Made by a program: the position numbers and the translations under genes. Under the pieces are notes generated by a model. That model was not told the origin of the DNA. It made no database searches and saw nothing but the letters and a program-made list of their open reading frames with translations. Shown in pieces: positions 44,054 through 53,322 of a stretch of DNA of 64,000 bases; within the stretch, counting starts at the first letter, position 1, and the number at the start of each line of letters is the position of its first letter. Source of the stretch: Hungatella hathewayi WAL-18680 (GTDB lineage: Bacteria; Bacillota; Clostridia; Lachnospirales; Lachnospiraceae); NCBI RefSeq assembly GCF_000235505.1, contig NZ_JH379029.1:447798-511797 (forward strand), given 5' to 3'.

Positions 44054-44833
44054 TCACCGGAAGCTCATCATCACCGTCTGGACCTCTGTCATCATACTGC
44101 TGATATACGTATCCAGAAATGCTCCCACCGGGTACGCAAACAGCATCATCAGAAGCAGCCCCAGCAGAATCTTGGCCTGGATATTAATCACAAACACCTG
44201 AATCTGGGGAATCAGCTTCATCAGCACTCCCATGGTCACCTCCAGCACAAACTCCGCCGCCGCAAATGGCAGCGTCAGCCGGATAACCATCCCAAACACC
44301 GAGCCAAACAGGTTGATCAGATAAGATAACAGCGCATTGCTGACAAATCCCGTCACCCCCACCGGCACCACCTCATAGGTATAGGCAAATATCTTCACCA
44401 TCAACAGATGACTGCCCGTGGCAAAAAAATACAGAAAGAAAAACACATTGATAAACTGGGCAAACACCGAAGACTGAATCCCACTGATCGGGTCCATCAC
44501 CTTTCCCATAGAAAAACCGAACAGCGTATCCAGCACATCCCCAGCCACATACAGCATGCTGAAAAACAGCTGAAACACATATCCGATGGCCAGCCCCATC
44601 ATCACCTCTTTGATGATGGCCTCCGCCATGCCAAATGTGGTAAGCCCCGAGACCGCCACCGCCTGAAGCTCCGCCGCAGGCAGCACAAAAAGACTGAGAG
44701 ACAGGACAAGTCCCATCCTCACCATCATCGGAAGGCCCTTGCGCCCAAACACGGGATTCACAAGAACCATTCCCGCCATCCTGGCAAGCACCAGCAGGAA
44801 TATATCAAAATTCTGCAATACGTCTTGACTCAT
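44054..44833 (-). CDS. fliR: Flagellar export gate protein FliR
   Basis: 259 residues with six membrane segments, the usual FliR length; MAGMVLVNPVFGRKGLPMMVRMGL and the C-terminal LKLIPQIQVFVINIQAKILLGL are conserved. It forms the export gate with FliP and FliQ in the basal-body membrane. It follows fliQ by 14 bp. Confidence 0.96.
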   Translation of the reverse strand: MSQDVLQNFDIFLLVLARMAGMVLVNPVFGRKGLPMMVRMGLVLSLSLFVLPAAELQAVAVSGLTTFGMAEAIIKEVMMGLAIGYVFQLFFSMLYVAGDVLDTLFGFSMGKVMDPISGIQSSVFAQFINVFFFLYFFATGSHLLMVKIFAYTYEVVPVGVTGFVSNALLSYLINLFGSVFGMVIRLTLPFAAAEFVLEVTMGVLMKLIPQIQVFVINIQAKILLGLLLMMLFAYPVGAFLDTYISSMMTEVQTVMMSFR

Positions 44834-44847
44834 ACCATGTCTCCGTC

Positions 44848-45111
44848 CTACAACGACGCCATAATCTCAAACAGCCTTATCACAAACTCATCCATCACCC
44901 GGTACATCCAGGTTCCCAGAATCAAAAGCAGCAGAGCTATCACAATCAGCTTTGGCACAAAGGTCAGCGTCTGCTCATGAATCTGTGTCGCCGCCTGAAA
45001 AATAGCAATCACCAGCCCGACCACAATGCTGACAATCAGCAGCGGGCCGCCCAGCTGAAAGGCCACAACCATGGCCTCCTTCATAATCCCCATAACTTCA
45101 TCCGCAGTCAT
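44848..45111 (-). CDS. fliQ: Flagellar export gate protein FliQ
   Basis: 87 residues with two membrane segments and the family pattern GPLLIVSIVVGLVIAIFQAATQIHEQTLTFVPK. GGAGG precedes the start. It lies between fliP and fliR with 12- and 14-bp gaps. Confidence 0.96.
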   Translation of the reverse strand: MTADEVMGIMKEAMVVAFQLGGPLLIVSIVVGLVIAIFQAATQIHEQTLTFVPKLIVIALLLLILGTWMYRVMDEFVIRLFEIMASL

Positions 45112-45123
45112 ACCCGTGCCTCC

Positions 45124-45909
45124 TTACCGAAATCCCTGAACCAGCGTCTTTATCACCAGATTCCAGCCATCCACCAGTACAAACATCATAATCTTAAATG
45201 GCAGCGCAATCATCGTGGGCGGCAGCATCACCATACCCATAGACATCAGCGTACTGGACACCACCATATCAATAATCAAAAACGGAATAAATATCAAGAA
45301 TCCCATGGTAAATGCCTTGTTCAGCTCACTTAAGATAAACGAGGGAACAATCACCGACAGCCCCAGCTGCATATAATCTTCCTGGCTGTTAATCTCCGGA
45401 AGTTCCGTCCTGGAAATCGACAAAAACAAATCCAGACTCTTCTTCTCCGTCTGTTTTAACATAAACTCCTTCATCGGCTTCTGGGCCGCGTCAAAGGCTT
45501 CCTCCCTCGTCATGGTCTCCGCCTTATAAGGCTCATAAGCCGTGGTGTTAATCTCCGAAAATACCGGCTGCATGATAAACATGGTCAAAAACAACGCAAG
45601 CCCCACCAATACCTGATTGGGAGGCGACTGCTGTGTACCTAATGCATTTCTCAGAAACGAAAGAACGATGACAATTCTGGTAAAACTTGTCATCATAATC
45701 AGCAGAGACGGAACTACTGCCAGAAACAGAAAAAGGAACATGATATCCAGCATGTCCATCGGTTTTCCACTGCCTGAGGCGCCTTGAAGCGTCAGCGATA
45801 CATCGGAAGCATAGGCATTCATCCGGCAGACACCGGACACCATCACCCATGCAGAAACGCCAGCAAACCACCTGGCCATCCGAAGCCCCATCTTCCTTAC
45901 TTTATCCAT
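45124..45909 (-). CDS. fliP: Flagellar export gate protein FliP
   Basis: About 261 residues from ATG 45909 (GGAGG 7 bp upstream). An N-terminal cleavable signal sequence is followed by four membrane segments; LMMTSFTRIVIVLSFLRNALGTQQ and PNQVLVGLALFLTMFIM are the FliP signatures. It forms the core of the export gate. Confidence 0.97.
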   Translation of the reverse strand: MDKVRKMGLRMARWFAGVSAWVMVSGVCRMNAYASDVSLTLQGASGSGKPMDMLDIMFLFLFLAVVPSLLIMMTSFTRIVIVLSFLRNALGTQQSPPNQVLVGLALFLTMFIMQPVFSEINTTAYEPYKAETMTREEAFDAAQKPMKEFMLKQTEKKSLDLFLSISRTELPEINSQEDYMQLGLSVIVPSFILSELNKAFTMGFLIFIPFLIIDMVVSSTLMSMGMVMLPPTMIALPFKIMMFVLVDGWNLVIKTLVQGFR

Positions 45910-45931
45910 CGTACATCCTCCAACTGACAAA

Positions 45932-46342
45932 TTATCTGTCGTCTTCTCCGTTGTCCCGTTTTTTCCCGCCCGGAATCCAGCGTTCCGGATTCTTTTTCTC
46001 TGCCTTTTTCTCCCGGCCGCTCTTGTCCAGATAAGGTTTCACATGCTCGGCCAGTATCGAAGCAAAATCCGACGGTTCTGCCGCCGGACTTTTCTCATAT
46101 TCGTCTAACTCTCCCAGTTTTTCGATTCCTGCCGGCGACACGCCCAGAAGAAATATCTGGTTCTGAACCTTCACCACCAGCAGAAACGTATCTCTCCCAA
46201 CTGCCAGTCTGTCCAGAACACGAAAATTATCATGCTCCTGCCGTTTGCCGACTCCGTTCCCCAGCACCTTCGTCGTGTAATACGCCAGCGCCAGAACCAG
46301 AATCATCACTACCAGATAAAAAAATATCCTTATGAGTGCCAT
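45932..46342 (-). CDS. fliO: Flagellar biosynthesis protein FliO
   Basis: About 136 residues from ATG 46342 (AAGGAG upstream). One membrane segment (about 5-22) precedes a short beta domain (FRVLDRLAVGRDTFLLVVKVQNQIFLLGVSP), typical of FliO, and a basic C-terminal tail. It assists FliP assembly. Its start abuts the fliY stop. Confidence 0.9.
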   Translation of the reverse strand: MALIRIFFYLVVMILVLALAYYTTKVLGNGVGKRQEHDNFRVLDRLAVGRDTFLLVVKVQNQIFLLGVSPAGIEKLGELDEYEKSPAAEPSDFASILAEHVKPYLDKSGREKKAEKKNPERWIPGGKKRDNGEDDR

Positions 46343-46343
46343 G

Positions 46344-47312
46344 CTACTCCTTCTTGTCCACGATTTCATTGATACGCGCTGCAAAATGGTCGTCCGTCAC
46401 AATGATATCCCCATGTCCAATCAACGCGCCGTTCACCACAATATCCGCCGGCGAGCCCGCCTGCTTGTCAAGGGTCAGCACCTGCCCCTCTTTCATGGCC
46501 AGAATATCCTTCACACTGCACACCGTGCCGCCCACACGCACCGCCACATCCACACTGACGTCCAGAATACATTTCCGGTCATCACTGATAAAATCAATGG
46601 TATCTTCCAAAGGCTCATATTTAAACTCAGGAAAATAAACCTCCTGAACAGCAATCACTTTCTCTTTCTTAACCGGAGCCGCGGCTCTTCCACGCCTTGT
46701 GTCAACTCCATCTTCTCCCATCACCGCCAGTTCCGCCATAGCAGAACTGTCCAGCAGCTCGAACACCCTTCTGGAAGCAACCATCAGGATATCCGCTTTG
46801 AAAATCCCCTCCAGCGCCAGCTGGCAGGAAATGATGCAGACCTCCGGGTCATCCCCCCAGGTCTCAATCTTTTCAATCACAGGTTCCACACTCTCATAAA
46901 TCTCCACATGAGACTGCAAATCCTCCGACTCACATTCAATAAAATCGCCCATCTCCGAGAGCGAAGCCCTGATACACTGGAGCGCCACCTTCTGGAGAAC
47001 AGCAACCGCGACCTCGTCCATGGAATTGTCCCGGTTCAAATCGCTGCCCATGATATAATTGGCGAGTCTGGCCACGTCCTCTTTCTTGAAGACCAGCATC
47101 ACATCCGCTCTGTGGCCATTCTGTGCGTTGGACCCCTCAAAGACTGCGCTAAACCGGGGAAGATGATTGGCAATATCATCCATTCCTACTTTTTTAATGT
47201 CCGTCACCGTCATCTTCGCACGTTTGCCCAAAAGATTATACAGCGTGCGGCAGACCGGGACACTCCCCATCTCCAGCAGCCCTTTCAGCTCTTCCTTGCC
47301 TATATCGTTCAT
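46344..47312 (-). CDS. fliY: Flagellar switch protein FliY/FliN
   Basis: 322 residues. The first two thirds resemble the CheC-like domain of FliY (MDEVAVAVLQKVALQCIRASLSEMG), and the C-terminal 80 residues are a SpoA/FliN domain (LDVSVDVAVRVGGTVCSVKDIL, HGDIIVTDDHFAARI). It forms the C ring with FliM and FliG and may dephosphorylate CheY-P. The family length of about 380 is slightly greater. Confidence 0.92.
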   Translation of the reverse strand: MNDIGKEELKGLLEMGSVPVCRTLYNLLGKRAKMTVTDIKKVGMDDIANHLPRFSAVFEGSNAQNGHRADVMLVFKKEDVARLANYIMGSDLNRDNSMDEVAVAVLQKVALQCIRASLSEMGDFIECESEDLQSHVEIYESVEPVIEKIETWGDDPEVCIISCQLALEGIFKADILMVASRRVFELLDSSAMAELAVMGEDGVDTRRGRAAAPVKKEKVIAVQEVYFPEFKYEPLEDTIDFISDDRKCILDVSVDVAVRVGGTVCSVKDILAMKEGQVLTLDKQAGSPADIVVNGALIGHGDIIVTDDHFAARINEIVDKKE

Positions 47313-47328
47313 CGTTAGTCCTCCCGGT

Positions 47329-48222
47329 TTACAGCTCTCTGCTGATTTCTACTGCCTTGCGCAGCTTGGTCTGTCCCAGTTTCGCCTCGAAGCAGGCCAT
47401 ATCACCTACGTAAACCGTCACATCTTCATTGATATTCATATTAATCGGCACTACATCGCCTACCCGCAGTTCCAGAACATCGTGGGCATCCAGCTGGAAT
47501 TCCTGCATGATAGCACGAATCTCCACCTCGGATTCAAGCAGATGCTGCTCGATACTGTCTCTCTTGGAACGTCTCTTGGCGTCGTCCTTCTTTTTCTTCT
47601 GGCTGTCCACAAAAGAATAGCCCAGCTTGGAAGTCAGTTCATCCACATTCGGTCCAGGCATCACCAGACGAATCGGCGCTCTCAGGTTATCAATGGATAA
47701 CTCCAGTCCAACCTCAACCACCAAGTCCTCCGGCGCGCTCATCTGAAGCAGATGGGCATTGGTCTGAATCCCCGTCAGAGTCACGGACACGTCCAGATAC
47801 TCATTCCACGCCATCCCGATAAACTCCGTAATCTTCCCAAAGATATACTGCAGAATCGCCTTCTCAATATCCGTGAAATCACGGCTCAGCTTATATTCCG
47901 TACCGGCGCCGCCTAACAGACGCTCTACCATATAGAAGCCCAGTCTGGTATCCACCTCCATCATCAGAGGCGCCTCGTTGTAATCCTTATTGTCAGGAGA
48001 CAGGGACATCAACCCAAACAGAGAACGGCTCTCGATGGTGCTGGCAAACTCCTGGTAACGCTTCTCCTCGATATCCGTAATGCTGATTTCACAGAACGAC
48101 TGCAAAAGTCCTGTCATATATGGAGCAAGAGCCCGGGAAAAACTGTCATACAGGTTTTCCACCAGACTCATCCGCTCTTTTGTAAACTTTTTAGGTGATT
48201 TAAAATCATATGTTTTTATCAC
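47329..48222 (-). CDS. fliM: Flagellar switch protein FliM
   Basis: 297 residues, GTG start at 48222 overlapping the motB stop. The middle domain (EERKRYQEFASTIESRSLFG, DTRLGFYMVERLLGGAG) and the C-terminal SpoA domain (LRVGDVVPINMNINEDVTVYVGD) are present. The N-terminal CheY-binding peptide (DIDEIL type, usually LSQxEID) is not evident and the protein starts directly with FKSPKKFTKERM, so it is about 35 residues short of the family. CheY-P may bind elsewhere, for instance through FliY. Confidence 0.93.
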   Translation of the reverse strand: MIKTYDFKSPKKFTKERMSLVENLYDSFSRALAPYMTGLLQSFCEISITDIEEKRYQEFASTIESRSLFGLMSLSPDNKDYNEAPLMMEVDTRLGFYMVERLLGGAGTEYKLSRDFTDIEKAILQYIFGKITEFIGMAWNEYLDVSVTLTGIQTNAHLLQMSAPEDLVVEVGLELSIDNLRAPIRLVMPGPNVDELTSKLGYSFVDSQKKKKDDAKRRSKRDSIEQHLLESEVEIRAIMQEFQLDAHDVLELRVGDVVPINMNINEDVTVYVGDMACFEAKLGQTKLRKAVEISREL

Positions 48223-49025
48223 TGGGCTGCCCCCTCATTATCGGCGTTCATATCTTCCGGCATTCCCACAGGGAACAGCGGGTCCACGACATCCACGCTC
48301 TCCATTTCATTCTCAGAGGTTTTAAAATCATTGCCAAGGATAATCATATCCACGCGGCGGTTCTGCTCTCGCCCCTCTTTTGTACTGTTATCCGCAATCG
48401 GATAGTATTTGCCGTAGCCGCGGCAGATTAACTTCTCCGGCTCCAGTCCGGCCTGCTCTTCCAGATAGATGGCAACCCGGTCCGCTCTCTCGGATGAGAG
48501 AAGTCTGTCGTTAATCAACGAATTGGCAGCCTGGGCAGTATGGCCATTGATATAAATCGCCATAATATCATTCTGTTTCTCCAGAAGCATCATACCCACG
48601 GCATCCAGCATATCCTTGCTGCCTTCCCGCAGAACTGCGCTATCCGGGTCAAATAACAGGTCATTCTTAAACCGGATATAAACCGCATTCTCCTTGCTGG
48701 TCACACTGGCATCCAGATTCTCCGTCTCAAAGTAGGACTGAATATCTCTGGCCAGCTTCGCCATCTCAAGTGAGGACGCGTCACTGGACAATGCCGGCTG
48801 CTCCATGGCAATATCCATATCCGCGATCTCTTCTTCGCTGGGCTTTACCTGAACCTCAATGCCAAGTTTCTTCTGCATCGCCTCGGCAACCGCTTCCAGC
48901 TTTGTCATATTTACATTAGAAATACTGTACAGTAATACGAAAAAGGTCAGTACCAGGGTTATCATATCCGCATAGGTATTTAACCAGTCCTGACCTCCCG
49001 CATGTTCTTCTCTTCGCTTTTTCAT
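48219..49025 (-). CDS. motB: Flagellar motor stator protein MotB
   Basis: About 268 residues from ATG 49025. The single membrane segment TYADMITLVLTFFVLLYS has the proton-carrying Asp; the periplasmic OmpA-like domain (INGHTAQAA, RADRVAIYL, GYGKYYPIADN, NRRVDMIIL) binds peptidoglycan. motA is not adjacent and not elsewhere in the window. The ATG overlaps the flgC stop region, an unusual neighbour. Confidence 0.94.
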   Translation of the reverse strand: MKKRREEHAGGQDWLNTYADMITLVLTFFVLLYSISNVNMTKLEAVAEAMQKKLGIEVQVKPSEEEIADMDIAMEQPALSSDASSLEMAKLARDIQSYFETENLDASVTSKENAVYIRFKNDLLFDPDSAVLREGSKDMLDAVGMMLLEKQNDIMAIYINGHTAQAANSLINDRLLSSERADRVAIYLEEQAGLEPEKLICRGYGKYYPIADNSTKEGREQNRRVDMIILGNDFKTSENEMESVDVVDPLFPVGMPEDMNADNEGAAQ

Positions 49026-49026
49026 G

Positions 49027-49461
49027 TTATTTACCAATCTCCAGTGCTTTTAGTGCCATACTTTTTGCGATATTGAGCGCTGTCACATTGGCCTCATACG
49101 CACGGCTGGCCGCCATCAAATCTACCATCTCTTCCGCACTGTTTACATTCGGCATCATCACATAACCGTCTTCGTCAGCGTCCGGGTGGTCCGGGTCATA
49201 AACCGGGACAAAAGGATTCTCATTGTCAACCACTTCCTCCACGAAAACGCCGCCGTTGTCAGCCTTTGTGATGGCCTTGCCCAGCTCCTGTTTGAAATTC
49301 AGCTGGTTCTCACGGAGTACGACCTGCTTGCGCCGGTACGGTCCCCCGTCTGCCGTTCTTGTTGTATTTTGATTCGCCAGGTTCTGCATGATGATATCCG
49401 TGCGGAACCGCTCTGCCGTCAGAGCCGAACCCGTAATATTGAGTGAATCTAAATATCCCAT
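49027..49461 (-). CDS. flgC: Flagellar basal-body rod protein FlgC
   Basis: 144 residues with the conserved start LNITGSALTAERFRTDIIMQNLANQNTTRT and the C-terminal SRAYEANVTALNIAKSMALKALEIGK. It follows flgB by 12 bp. FliE, the usual next gene, is missing; motB takes its place. Confidence 0.97.
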   Translation of the reverse strand: MGYLDSLNITGSALTAERFRTDIIMQNLANQNTTRTADGGPYRRKQVVLRENQLNFKQELGKAITKADNGGVFVEEVVDNENPFVPVYDPDHPDADEDGYVMMPNVNSAEEMVDLMAASRAYEANVTALNIAKSMALKALEIGK

Positions 49462-49473
49462 ACCCTAGCTCCT

Positions 49474-49830
49474 TTACTTGCCTGTATTATTGATTACATA
49501 TCTCAGTGTGGACAGCTTGCCCGACATCCGTGTCGTCAATGCGGAATACTGGGTGTAAGCCTTCCAAAGTTCCAGTTCCTCGCTCTCAACCTGGACATTG
49601 TTCCCGTCCGGTCTCGCCGCGGTCTCCTCGTCGGTCTCCACAACGGCCTCAAACCCTCCGGATTCCCCTGTCTTTGCATTCTCAAGCACTTTTTTGAACT
49701 CGACTTTTTTCGCTTTAAAGCCAGGCGTCTCCACGTTGGCCAGGTTGTGGCTTGCAACCTGCTGTTTCAGCCACATGGCATCCAGTCCGTTCTGCAGAGA
49801 GATAAATGAACTGTCATTAAACATTGCCAT
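49474..49830 (-). CDS. flgB: Flagellar basal-body rod protein FlgB
   Basis: 118 residues from ATG 49830 (GGAG 10 bp upstream). SHNLANVETPGFKAKKVEF is the rod-protein signature and VESEELELWKAYTQYSALTTRM the C-terminal helix. First rod gene, 31 bp after fliS. Confidence 0.96.
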   Translation of the reverse strand: MAMFNDSSFISLQNGLDAMWLKQQVASHNLANVETPGFKAKKVEFKKVLENAKTGESGGFEAVVETDEETAARPDGNNVQVESEELELWKAYTQYSALTTRMSGKLSTLRYVINNTGK

Positions 49831-49861
49831 ACCATCCACACTCCTTTATTCTTTGGTTTGC

Positions 49862-50242
49862 TCACCCCGTATGCTCCACCCGCACCTGACGGTCCGCTTG
49901 GGCAAATGCCTCTTTTAACTCGGCAATCATCGGCAAAATCTCCTCCACCGGTTCCGGTGTCTTCTTGATATTTGCCTGAAGAATCTGGTGAAAAAAATAT
50001 TCATACAGAGAATCAAGCCCCTCCGCCACGTCATACTGGTGGTCCAGTGTATCGGACAGATGTCTAACGATAATCTGCGATTTTTGAAAATATGTATTGC
50101 ATCCCTCGTAGTCCTTGACTGCCAGACATGCAAGCCCTTTGTTCAGACGGTTGATAACCTCATCAAACAGAAGATTCAGCATATCACCCTGAGTCATGGT
50201 CATCACCGACTGCTCTTTATACTTCTCATACGGGTTCTGCAT
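49862..50242 (-). CDS. fliS: Flagellin export chaperone FliS
   Basis: 126 residues from ATG 50242 (GGAGGG upstream). NPYEKYKEQSVMTMTQGDMLNLLFDEVINRLNKG is typical of FliS. It binds the flagellin C-terminus before export. It lies next to fliD, as usual. Confidence 0.95.
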   Translation of the reverse strand: MQNPYEKYKEQSVMTMTQGDMLNLLFDEVINRLNKGLACLAVKDYEGCNTYFQKSQIIVRHLSDTLDHQYDVAEGLDSLYEYFFHQILQANIKKTPEPVEEILPMIAELKEAFAQADRQVRVEHTG

Positions 50243-50258
50243 CAAATTCCCTCCATTG

Positions 50259-52088
50259 TTATGAGAACTGATTATTCAACCACGAACTCTGCGTGTTCAG
50301 ATTGGCGAGAGACTGCTCCATGGCCGTGAACTGCTTCCAGTAGCGGGTCTTCTCTCTCTCATAGGTCTGGTTCAGTCTGTTAATGACGTCGCTTATGGTC
50401 TTCATCTCATGATAAAGAGTGTTGTTGGTTGTGAGAACATCCTTGGTTCCCGCATACTGAACCATCGTTCCCGGGCTGGCGCTGCTGACATTGGCTGCCG
50501 CTTTCAGGGCATCCTGCAACTTAACGGCTAATCCGTTGGTGGAATCGGTAAACAGCTTCTGAACGGCATCCGCATTGGTCGTCAGCGCCGCCTTCAGCTT
50601 CTCCTCATCAAGAATCAGTTTCCCGTTATCTTTCCAGTTACTGGAGGTCTCAATACCAATATCGAAAATAGCGATTCCCGCGCCATCCACCGTGCTGTAA
50701 AGTGCGGTTCTCATGCTGCTGAGCAAACCGGAGATGTTGGAATCATTCCGAAGGAGACCTTCTTTTGACTTCTCCTCCCAGAGTTCAATCTCTCTGTCAC
50801 TCATCTCTTTCTTCTGGGCGGCAGTCAGTGGCGGATAGGACTTGTAGGTCGCATCCTCGCGGATTCGGGAATTCAGCCCCGCAATCAGGGCGTTGTAATC
50901 TTCCACAAAGCTCTTTAAACTATCTACTATTTTATCAGTATCTTGCGATGTAGTCAAGTTAATTGGAGAATCAGTTGCGCTTGTTGTACCGGTAAGCTCG
51001 ATTGTGATGCCATCCAGCTCAAATGTGTTGGTATTTCGCTGAATTTCGGTACCATCAACTATTAATTTTGCATTTTGTCCGGAAATTACTTCCGGTGTTC
51101 CTCCAAACATCACTTTAAGAAGGTTGCCCGATGTATCCGACATGCTGATATTTGATATATCGCCTGTCGCATTGGACTGCATGATGAACTTATCAGTCGT
51201 GGAAGAATAGGAAACAGTCACTCCGGCGCCGCTGTTGTTGATAGCAAGTATCACATCACTCAGGTTCGAATCTTTTGTAAGACCCGTGATTGCCACGCCA
51301 TTAATCTCAAATTCTAAATTATTACCGGTAAGAGTGGTATTGAAATTCAGGTCTTTCAGCGCTGACGAGTAATTCAGTTTATTACTGTAACCGCCTCCAA
51401 AACCCAGATTCTCTGCAGTCGAAGTTTCATCTCCCGCCGCCTCTATAATCACACGTCTGGAAGTGTCTGTCATATCCAGTCTCATGTTACCGTCCCCGGT
51501 AACACTCATACTCACTGACGCCCCAAAATTGCGATAGATAGCCTGGTTGATATTGGCAAGCGTATCATTTGCATTAGCTCCGCCCTTAAAGCTGATTGTC
51601 CGGCTTACCCCATCCAGAATCATCGTAAACGAATACTCTTCATCCCGTGTAAAGCTGCCGAGGTCGGCCCTTCCTGCTATCGCATCTCCGGTCACAGAGC
51701 TTTGTGACTTCACCGTACAGGCCGTAGCCAGCTGCTCCACCTGATTAATTGTCATATTGCTGGCCGCATTGTTGCCAACCGCTCCAATCTTCACCGCATC
51801 CGAGCTGCTGGTTCCCTTCATGGTCTTATACAGACTGGCCCCCAGCAGATTCGTATCATTGTTTGTATAAGAAAAATATTTATCCCGGAAATTATTGACC
51901 TCCGTAATAATGCTCCGGTACATCTCCTGTTTCCAGGTCAGCTGCTGTTTCAATCCACTCTGCTTGTCAATCTTAGACTGGGTTCCCGCCAGCAGATTGG
52001 TGACAAGGGATTCCGTGTCCATATTGGAAACCAGACCTGATAAATAATTTTTCCCACTGCTGCTTACCGTACTGATCGATGATGCCAT
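50259..52088 (-). CDS. fliD: Flagellar filament cap protein FliD
   Basis: 609 residues, AGGAGG before the ATG. N-terminal D0/D1 (SGLVSNMDTESLVTNLLAGTQSKID, LTWKQEMYRSIITEVNNFRDKY), central beta domains, and a C-terminal helical domain (INRLNQTYEREKTRYWKQFTAMEQSLANLN) define FliD. It forms the filament cap that helps flagellin fold. Confidence 0.96.
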   Translation of the reverse strand: MASSISTVSSSGKNYLSGLVSNMDTESLVTNLLAGTQSKIDKQSGLKQQLTWKQEMYRSIITEVNNFRDKYFSYTNNDTNLLGASLYKTMKGTSSSDAVKIGAVGNNAASNMTINQVEQLATACTVKSQSSVTGDAIAGRADLGSFTRDEEYSFTMILDGVSRTISFKGGANANDTLANINQAIYRNFGASVSMSVTGDGNMRLDMTDTSRRVIIEAAGDETSTAENLGFGGGYSNKLNYSSALKDLNFNTTLTGNNLEFEINGVAITGLTKDSNLSDVILAINNSGAGVTVSYSSTTDKFIMQSNATGDISNISMSDTSGNLLKVMFGGTPEVISGQNAKLIVDGTEIQRNTNTFELDGITIELTGTTSATDSPINLTTSQDTDKIVDSLKSFVEDYNALIAGLNSRIREDATYKSYPPLTAAQKKEMSDREIELWEEKSKEGLLRNDSNISGLLSSMRTALYSTVDGAGIAIFDIGIETSSNWKDNGKLILDEEKLKAALTTNADAVQKLFTDSTNGLAVKLQDALKAAANVSSASPGTMVQYAGTKDVLTTNNTLYHEMKTISDVINRLNQTYEREKTRYWKQFTAMEQSLANLNTQSSWLNNQFS

Positions 52089-52099
52089 CCCCGTACCTC

Positions 52100-52588
52100 C
52101 TATCTCTTCTTGTTATAGAGCAGTCCTTTGGACTCTCCATAATCCATCTGTTTCAAATATCCTGTAAACCGGTTATTGGTATTACTCTGGCGGATTTTCA
52201 GAACCAGGGTTTCCATAACGGATTCCATCTCCCTGCGGATTTCTCCTTCCATCTCCTGCACCCGGCTGAGTACCTTATATATCTCCTGTCCCTCCGCAAA
52301 TAACTGTTTCCCCTCTGCGGATAGGGTCTCATAGTCACATTCATTTCTGGCCGCCGCATAGAGGGTGCGGCCTTCTTCCGAGTCATCCCGGCATGACAAC
52401 AGTTCCCTGTCAATCTCATCAATTCTGCCGATTAACTCTTCCCTGTCGGCCAGAGTCTGTTCCAGTTTCTCAAGCTCCTCCGGCTCTTTCAGTTTCTGCC
52501 CCGCCATCGCCCTTGTTTTTTCCTCATAGAACAGGCACAGCTCCTTCTTGTCACGAAGAAGCTGGCTCATTCTCTCAACCATTGCCAT
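52100..52588 (-). CDS. Helical flagellar-locus protein, possibly FliT-like chaperone
   Basis: 162 residues, mostly charged helices (EELEKLEQTLADREELIGRIDEIDREL, EMEGEIRREMESVMETLVLKIRQ). ATG 52588 overlaps the csrA stop by 14 bp and the gene ends 12 bp before fliD. Small helical proteins beside fliD are often FliD or hook-protein chaperones (FliT/FlgN-like). I do not recognise a specific family. Confidence 0.6.
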   Translation of the reverse strand: MAMVERMSQLLRDKKELCLFYEEKTRAMAGQKLKEPEELEKLEQTLADREELIGRIDEIDRELLSCRDDSEEGRTLYAAARNECDYETLSAEGKQLFAEGQEIYKVLSRVQEMEGEIRREMESVMETLVLKIRQSNTNNRFTGYLKQMDYGESKGLLYNKKR

Positions 52589-52844
52589 GACGTCCCTCCT
52601 GCTTATGCTCCTGGTCCGCCTGGTGCAGATTTCTTGACAGCTGGAATACCTTCAGCAGGTCTACCTTGTCGGACGCCTCCCGGTTGTTCTCCATGGTCAG
52701 ATACAGTTCCGCACGGCTGATTTTCATATTCTCCGGGGCCGATATGCCCAACCGGACCTTATCCCCTTTGACTTCTGTCACAAATATCTCGATATCCTCG
52801 CCGATTCGGATGGACTCGCCTTTTTTTCTTGATAAAATCAGCAT
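52575..52844 (-). CDS. csrA: Translational regulator CsrA
   Basis: 89 residues: the core MLILSRKKGESIRIGEDIEIFV...GDKVRLGISAP is classic CsrA, followed by a longer than usual basic/acidic tail (about 25 residues). It binds GGA motifs in hairpin loops of mRNA leaders and represses translation, in Bacillus mainly of flagellin. It overlaps fliW by 7 bp; FliW antagonises it. Confidence 0.97.
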   Translation of the reverse strand: MLILSRKKGESIRIGEDIEIFVTEVKGDKVRLGISAPENMKISRAELYLTMENNREASDKVDLLKVFQLSRNLHQADQEHKQEGRHGNG

Positions 52845-53281
52845 ACATCCACCTCACCCTCTCCAAGCACCGGCTGACGGATCGCGTAATCCTGGTCCAG
52901 AATCACCTGCACCGCCAGATTCGCCTTGTGATTGACTATGATGGGGCTTTTTAAATTGGCGGTTGACTGTTGAAATGTCTTACCAATCACCAACAGCACC
53001 CAGCAGTCCAGTTCATCCTCCGGCTCCGCCTTTAACTGGTCCAGAATCTCATCATTGACAGCCGGCGCATAATCCGGCTTAATCTCCAGTGGATTCAGCA
53101 TGATAAAACATACCTGCTTCTCCTCCACCGACTGGAGCCAGCAGATTCCGTCGCCCATATTGGAATCATTGATGAGAACGAATCTCCTGTACTCCTCAAA
53201 TCCAAATATGGGCTGCGAAAACTGAATCACATGCTCCTCTTCTATTTCCAGAATCCCAAAATCTCTCGTCTCTATCTTCAC
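52838..53281 (-). CDS. fliW: Flagellar assembly factor FliW
   Basis: 147 residues, GTG start at 53281. FGILEIEEEHVIQFSQPIFGFEEYRRFVL and LKSPIIVNHKANLAVQVILDQDYAIRQ are the family signatures. FliW binds flagellin and, when free, inhibits CsrA. fliW-csrA overlap and flagellins lie 4-6 kb away on the same strand. Confidence 0.96.
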   Translation of the reverse strand: MKIETRDFGILEIEEEHVIQFSQPIFGFEEYRRFVLINDSNMGDGICWLQSVEEKQVCFIMLNPLEIKPDYAPAVNDEILDQLKAEPEDELDCWVLLVIGKTFQQSTANLKSPIIVNHKANLAVQVILDQDYAIRQPVLGEGEVDVC

Positions 53282-53322
53282 GCCAATCCCCCCGGTGATT
53301 CTATTGCTGTCTCTGCCTGCCT

